Below are positions 59,503 to 64,000 of a stretch of 64,000 bases of DNA, piece after piece (positions within the stretch are counted from its first letter, which is position 1; every line of letters begins with the position of its first letter). The position numbers and the translations under genes are program-made. The stretch lies in contig JALFZJ010000006.1 of NCBI GenBank assembly GCA_022783665.1, positions 56,858 to 120,857 on the forward strand, in the 5' to 3' direction. The notes below the pieces were generated by a model. The model made no database searches, had not been told where the DNA came from, and worked only from the letters and a program-made list of their open reading frames with translations. The DNA comes from Arcanobacterium sp. Lineage in GTDB: Bacteria > Actinomycetota > Actinomycetes > Actinomycetales > Actinomycetaceae.

Positions 59503-60141
59503 TTACGACGAGGCAGGGCTAGCCTTTTGTGTGGCGATTTTAGCTGCAGCGGCTTGATCAAACTGATCCCGCAAAACGATCACGATAGCATGATCACCCG
59601 CTACTGCTTGGGGATCCTCACGTAGATCGCTAATACCAAATACTTCGCCTAGAGCTGAAGCGGTGCGTCGTTCATCGGCAGAGGAGTAGAAGATCGCAGA
59701 TGAACGCGGCTGACTAGAGGTGTAATCACCTGCGCTTGCGCTCGTGAAACCGGCGTCTTCAAGTACGGACACAGCGCTTGCCGCGAGGCCTCGGATTCCC
59801 GCACCGTTGAGCACGCGTATCTCTACTGATACATCGGCCTCCGGCTCTGGGGCAGGCGCCGGCTCTGCAGGCGTTTCGGGCTGCGGTTCAGGCGTCTGTT
59901 CAGCGGGCACGGGCTCTTTCTGCTCAGCAGGTTGCTGTTGCGTGGTGGAGGGGTTCTGCGCACTTTGGCGGCTATCACCCACTAGATTCGCTATCCCTAC
60001 TCCGGCGAGGGGAGCGAGCACAAGCACAGCAATAAGCGCCCACAGCCACGTGCGGCTCGGGCCTTTCTGGCGATGTGCGCCATCGGTTGTGCGTTTTGCG
60101 GCGAGAGCGTCAAATTCGTCCGGCTTGTAATTATTTACCAC
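59503..60141 (-). CDS. LytR C-terminal domain (LytR_C) membrane protein
   Basis: TM WLWALIAVLVLAPLAGVGIA, Pro/Glu-rich linker, VEIRVLNGAGIRGLAASAVSVLEDAGFTSASAGDY. Confidence 0.83.
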   Translation of the reverse strand: MVNNYKPDEFDALAAKRTTDGAHRQKGPSRTWLWALIAVLVLAPLAGVGIANLVGDSRQSAQNPSTTQQQPAEQKEPVPAEQTPEPQPETPAEPAPAPEPEADVSVEIRVLNGAGIRGLAASAVSVLEDAGFTSASAGDYTSSQPRSSAIFYSSADERRTASALGEVFGISDLREDPQAVAGDHAIVIVLRDQFDQAAAAKIATQKASPASS

Positions 60142-60328
60142 GTGGCTAATTGTAGCTGCTTTACACTTACCATGAATCCAAGGCCGCTCTACTGCTTGCC
60201 AATTGGCATTAACGAATCCCACAGAGCAAATTGAACCGCAAGACGAGAAGCAGGGGAATCGCACGGAAGTTTACAACGCATGCACTGTTAGCTTTGTACA
60301 GGGCGAAACATGCGCAGCGCCACCGTCT

Positions 60329-60643
60329 CTAATGGCCTGCTCTATACTCACGCATTCGCCGTAGCCGATCGGCGAGTATTGGATCGGCCTTCCAGAACCG
60401 CGGATCGTCAATCAAACCTGCGAGCAAAATATAATACGTGCGCGAATCGATCCCCAGCTTGTCCCGCACGGCTTCGTCATGTGTAGGAGCCCACTCGCGC
60501 CAATGGCGTTCGAGCTCAAGCACTTCTTGCTCCCAGGGTTGGAGTTGCTCCCGGGGATCGAGGCCAGAGGTATTTCGAGTATCGTCATTGGTGCCAGACT
60601 CGTCGTGAAGCCCTGCGGCATCCGCAGTCTCGTCGTCTTTCAT
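60329..60643 (-). CDS. DUF3263-type small protein
   Basis: LELERHWREWAPTHDEAVRDKLGIDSRTYYILLAGLIDDP...ADRLRRMRE. Confidence 0.8.
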   Translation of the reverse strand: MKDDETADAAGLHDESGTNDDTRNTSGLDPREQLQPWEQEVLELERHWREWAPTHDEAVRDKLGIDSRTYYILLAGLIDDPRFWKADPILADRLRRMREYRAGH

Positions 60644-60649
60644 CGCTCG

Positions 60650-61312
60650 TTATCGACGCATGATCTTGCGGGCGAGCGCATTAGCAAGGAACTGCACAAC
60701 CTGAACGATAACCACAATCGTAACCACCGTTATCCAGGTAGCTACAGAATCGAAACGTTGATAGCCGTACACGAGAGCGAAGTTACCAAGGCCGCCGCCA
60801 CCGATCGTACCCGCCAAAGCAGACATATCCGTTACTGCAACGAACAAGAACGCGTACCCCAAAACGAGTGGTCCGAGCGCCTCTGGCACTACCACAGTTC
60901 GAAGAATACGCAACGGAGAGGCTCCCATGGATCGTGCTGCCTCGATAACGCCAGGGTCGATTGCCACGAGGTTTTGCTCCACGATACGGGAGGTGGCGAA
61001 AGCGCACATGATCACAGCCGGCACAACGAACGCCTCATTGCCGATTGTCGTATTAACAATGAGCTTGGTGATTGGCTGGGCTGCAGCAAGGAAGATAATG
61101 AAAGGAATCGGACGCACAAAGTTCACAAGCACATTCAATGCTGTGTATACGAACTTGTTTTCACCAATACCACCGGGGCGCGTTGAAAACAGCGTGAGGC
61201 CAATCAGCAAACCAATCAAGCCGCCAATGCCAAGAGCGAGAGCCACGATCCACAGAGTTTCACCAATGGCGCCGACGAACACCGGCCAATCAGTTGCCCA
61301 ATCGAATTTCAC
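60650..61312 (-). CDS. metI: methionine ABC transporter permease
   Basis: GETLWIVALALGIGGLIGLLIGL, VRPIPFIIFLAA, VIEAARSMGASPLRILRTVVVPEALG. Confidence 0.93.
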   Translation of the reverse strand: MKFDWATDWPVFVGAIGETLWIVALALGIGGLIGLLIGLTLFSTRPGGIGENKFVYTALNVLVNFVRPIPFIIFLAAAQPITKLIVNTTIGNEAFVVPAVIMCAFATSRIVEQNLVAIDPGVIEAARSMGASPLRILRTVVVPEALGPLVLGYAFLFVAVTDMSALAGTIGGGGLGNFALVYGYQRFDSVATWITVVTIVVIVQVVQFLANALARKIMRR

Positions 61313-62349
61313 TGCAGCACCTCCACATCCGTGTACTCCTGCAGTTGCCGAATAGCTCCTGCGATTGAGGATTCGTCACCCGTCAAGGAGAAGGTCAGCG
61401 ATCCAAACGGCCGATTGTGCACAGCTTGAATACCGCCGTACACGATTGTGCCGCGAACTCCATGCGCATTGAGGGTATCGAGAATCATGCTTGGATCATT
61501 CACATCAGTATCCGTTACCTCAATATGCACGAAGATACCTGGATAGGATTCACGCAATGCAGCAAGTACATCGGGTGACGGACGATCACGCAAGGCCGTA
61601 CCCACGAAGCGGCGCGTCGTTGGATGCTTGGGCTCAGCAAACACCTGATACACATCACCCATTTCAATAACATGCCCATGCTCCATCACGGCCACACGAT
61701 CACACACATACCGAACCACATCCATCGCATGAGTAATGATGATGATGGTGATGCCAAGATCCTCATTCACCTGCTTCAGCAGGGCTAATACGTCGCGCGT
61801 CGTCTCGGGATCGAGCGCAGAAGTGGCTTCATCGGCGAGAAGAATCTTAGGCCGACGCGCCAATGCGCGCGCAATACCCACGCGCTGCATTTGGCCACCA
61901 GAGAGCTGATCTGGGTAGGCATTGATCTTATCTTCCAGACCCACGTAGGTGAGTACCTCGCGCACGCGCCCCTCGATCTTCTCTTTCGGCCACTTGTCGA
62001 GTTTGAGGGGGTAAGCGATGTTTTGCGCAACAGTCTTGGAATTGAACAGATTGAATTGCTGAAACACCATCGCAATATCGCGGCGAAGTGGGCGCCACTG
62101 CCGCTCTGTGAAGGTAGAGACGTCTTGCCCGAGCACCGTCATCGTACCTTGTGTTGGGCGTTCAAGTCCGTTAAGCAGACGCACCAAAGTAGACTTTCCG
62201 GCACCCGAAAAGCCGATCACACCAAATATTTCACCTTCATGTATCTCTAACGAGACGCCGTTGACGGCGTGCACGCTCTCGGCTTTCTTTTGAGAAAAGC
62301 GCTTGTGCACGCCGTCAAGGGTAATAACGGCTTGAGCCATATTTGCCAA
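61309..62349 (-). CDS. metN: methionine ABC transporter ATP-binding protein
   Basis: GFSGAGKSTLVRLLNGLERPTQG, LSGGQMQRVGIARALA, ADEATSALDPETT, NIL domain. Confidence 0.95.
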   Translation of the reverse strand: MANMAQAVITLDGVHKRFSQKKAESVHAVNGVSLEIHEGEIFGVIGFSGAGKSTLVRLLNGLERPTQGTMTVLGQDVSTFTERQWRPLRRDIAMVFQQFNLFNSKTVAQNIAYPLKLDKWPKEKIEGRVREVLTYVGLEDKINAYPDQLSGGQMQRVGIARALARRPKILLADEATSALDPETTRDVLALLKQVNEDLGITIIIITHAMDVVRYVCDRVAVMEHGHVIEMGDVYQVFAEPKHPTTRRFVGTALRDRPSPDVLAALRESYPGIFVHIEVTDTDVNDPSMILDTLNAHGVRGTIVYGGIQAVHNRPFGSLTFSLTGDESSIAGAIRQLQEYTDVEVLQ

Positions 62350-62350
62350 C

Positions 62351-63247
62351 TTACTCCGTTACAAGTTTTTGCTGGTCGGCCAGAATATCTGCCAACTCAG
62401 CCGGTGTTGCGTCCGAGAAGATCGCAGATCCGTCAGAATTATCCTGAATAGCGTCCAAGATTTCCTGCTGCTTGTTGATCTCTACAAGCTTCAGATAGGT
62501 CTCGTTGTGAGCATCTTCAGCGCGGGCAACCCAAATGTTAATGTAGGGAGCCGCACCCTCTGAATCTGCAGATTCAAGGTAGATCGCATCTGTAGCTTTC
62601 AGGCCAGCATCCTTCAGGTAGTCGTTATTCACCACTGTTGCAGCAACTGAGTCAATCGCCGTCACCACATTGTTAGCATCTACTGGAGTTACCTTCACCT
62701 TTGAGTTCGCTTCATCAATGGAGGTAGGTGCGAGTACTGCTGGAGGATTGTCTACAAGAGTCACCAAACCGGCGTCTGCAAGTAGCTGGATCGCACGCGA
62801 CTGATTCGTAGCATCGTTTGGTACGGTGACCTCGCCACCCTGTGGAATCTCCTCAAGGCTCGAGTACTGGTTCGAGTACACACCCATTGGGTAGATGGCA
62901 GTGGCGCCAATCGGGGTGAGATCCTCATTGGAATTCACATTGTATGCGGCGAGGTACTGAATATGCTGGAACTGGTTGAGATCGAGTTCACCATCAGTGA
63001 GCGCCGTGTTGATATTCGGATAGTCAGTGAAGTTCACAAGATCTACGTAGATTCCCTCTTTTTCGGCAGCGGCTTCAAATAGAGGCCACTGGGGATCAGA
63101 GGCGCCGACAACGCCAATCTTGATCGGATTGCCTTCACTACCCTTTGCGGCATCAGCTGCGTCACCAGCGCCATTGCTACAAGCGGACATCATCAGAGCC
63201 GCTCCAAGTGCAATTGCAGTGCCGAAAAGTTTCTTCTTACGCGACAT
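62351..63247 (-). CDS. metQ: methionine-binding lipoprotein (NlpA/MetQ family)
   Basis: Lipobox MSACSNG; KIGVVGASDPQWPLFEAAAEKEGIYVDLVNFTDYPNINTALTDGELDLNQFQHIQYL; SD before MSRKKK. Confidence 0.93.
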   Translation of the reverse strand: MSRKKKLFGTAIALGAALMMSACSNGAGDAADAAKGSEGNPIKIGVVGASDPQWPLFEAAAEKEGIYVDLVNFTDYPNINTALTDGELDLNQFQHIQYLAAYNVNSNEDLTPIGATAIYPMGVYSNQYSSLEEIPQGGEVTVPNDATNQSRAIQLLADAGLVTLVDNPPAVLAPTSIDEANSKVKVTPVDANNVVTAIDSVAATVVNNDYLKDAGLKATDAIYLESADSEGAAPYINIWVARAEDAHNETYLKLVEINKQQEILDAIQDNSDGSAIFSDATPAELADILADQQKLVTE

Positions 63248-63762
63248 GAGAGAGTCCTTTCTTTGTCTCAGTAGGCTGCGACGCTTGGCCATGTGCCGAA
63301 TTGCCAGTGCCTAAGTTTTCCCTATTCACGTGCGCCCACGCAACATTCGATGAAATCATCATGGCAGATCGATGGCCTTCACCTTTCTGCACTATCTCGT
63401 GGCTTCCACCGATATGCACCTGGCGCACTTTCAATAATCTAGGATTTGAGTGAACCGTGCAAAGGTAAAGGCTTCTACTAAGGAGATCTTTGGCGATCCG
63501 CCTGCAATGATTCTTGAGTGCAAACATGAACTCTGCGTGCATATTTCCCCTATTTTCGGGGGATGCTCTTCAGACCTATCGCTGACAGTATGAGCTAGAT
63601 CTCGAATATATCACGACGATTGTGAGGCTCATCATCGTTCGTGATACGAGACGCTGTTTTCCCATCGGCATCCCGCTGTGTACCAAATCTGTATCTGAAG
63701 GGCGCGACCTACTCAACGCACCAAAACACAACACGCTCGAACGCTACTCATGCCCGCGGGCC

Positions 63763-64000
63763 TGACCCCGGAAAGTGGACACATCGGGGGTGGTTATGCT
63801 GCGTGGGTCATTGTAGCTGATGTGAGGGTTTCAAACATGTCGGGGGTAAGGTAGTGGCACCAGGAGTGCCGCCTGCGCGTGTTGTAGCGCGTGCACCACC
63901 GAAACACCTCCTGCCGGCAAGCCAACGGGGTGTCAAAGACTTTCCTATCCTTGAGCACTTCTCGCTTGAGGGTGGCGTTAAATGACTCCGCTAGCGCATT
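63763..64000 (-). mobile_element. right part of an IS3-family-like insertion sequence, truncated by window end
   Basis: Outer end TGACCCCGGAAAGTGGACAC followed inward by an integrase-core C-terminus. Confidence 0.85.
63794..64000 (-). CDS. IS3-family transposase (OrfB) C-terminal fragment
   Basis: Minus-strand translation NALAESFNATLKREVLKDRKVFDTPLACRQEVFRWCTRYNTRRRHSWCHYLTPDMFETLTSATMTHAA*. Confidence 0.9.
   Translation of the reverse strand, partial: NALAESFNATLKREVLKDRKVFDTPLACRQEVFRWCTRYNTRRRHSWCHYLTPDMFETLTSATMTHAA

Noticed and set aside
63248-63760. SAM riboswitch upstream of metQ
   Set aside because: Searched by eye for SAM-I and SAM-IV core motifs; none convincingly present

Overview
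This is a 64 kb chromosomal segment from an actinobacterium. Lineage is inferred from SepX/GlpR-like, DUF3027-, DUF3263- and LytR_C-type proteins, CIRCE-regulated groEL and ATPase-less sugar ABC operons; the species is not determined. Main blocks: (1) 2.2-16.8 kb, an aromatic-acid (homoprotocatechuate-type) meta-cleavage cluster with a MobA-like flavin hydroxylase, HpaD, HpaE, a FAH-RraA fusion, a second FAH, HpaH, HpaI, an SSADH-like dehydrogenase, two MFS transporters and a GntR regulator. (2) 19.8-28.5 kb, two sugar ABC importers without ATPase genes, plus a GH20-like glycosidase, with strong intercistronic hairpins. (3) 28.8-35.7 kb, a MurE-like ligase coupled to a degenerate alpha/beta-hydrolase-like protein, a MoeA/Glp-like plus SepX/GlpR-like pair, FTHF cyclo-ligase, a SAF protein and MscL. 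(4) 36.2-40.9 kb, a giant helicase-like protein whose Walker motifs look degenerate. (5) Housekeeping genes: tRNA-Arg(CCT) with an odd repeat-rich 3' flank, USP, NlpC/P60, DtxR, SerC, NCS2 permease, CSP, TPM, PspA, a two-component system, acyltransferase, SDR, an HD-like protein, IclR, GroEL with two CIRCE elements, and metNIQ. (6) A truncated IS3-family element at the right edge. No CRISPR array, rRNA operon or prophage was seen. The best candidates for new biology are the FAH-RraA fusion pathway, the MurE-like/pseudo-hydrolase pair, the Walker-degenerate giant protein and the tRNA-flank repeats. All family assignments come from reading motifs by eye, not from database searches.
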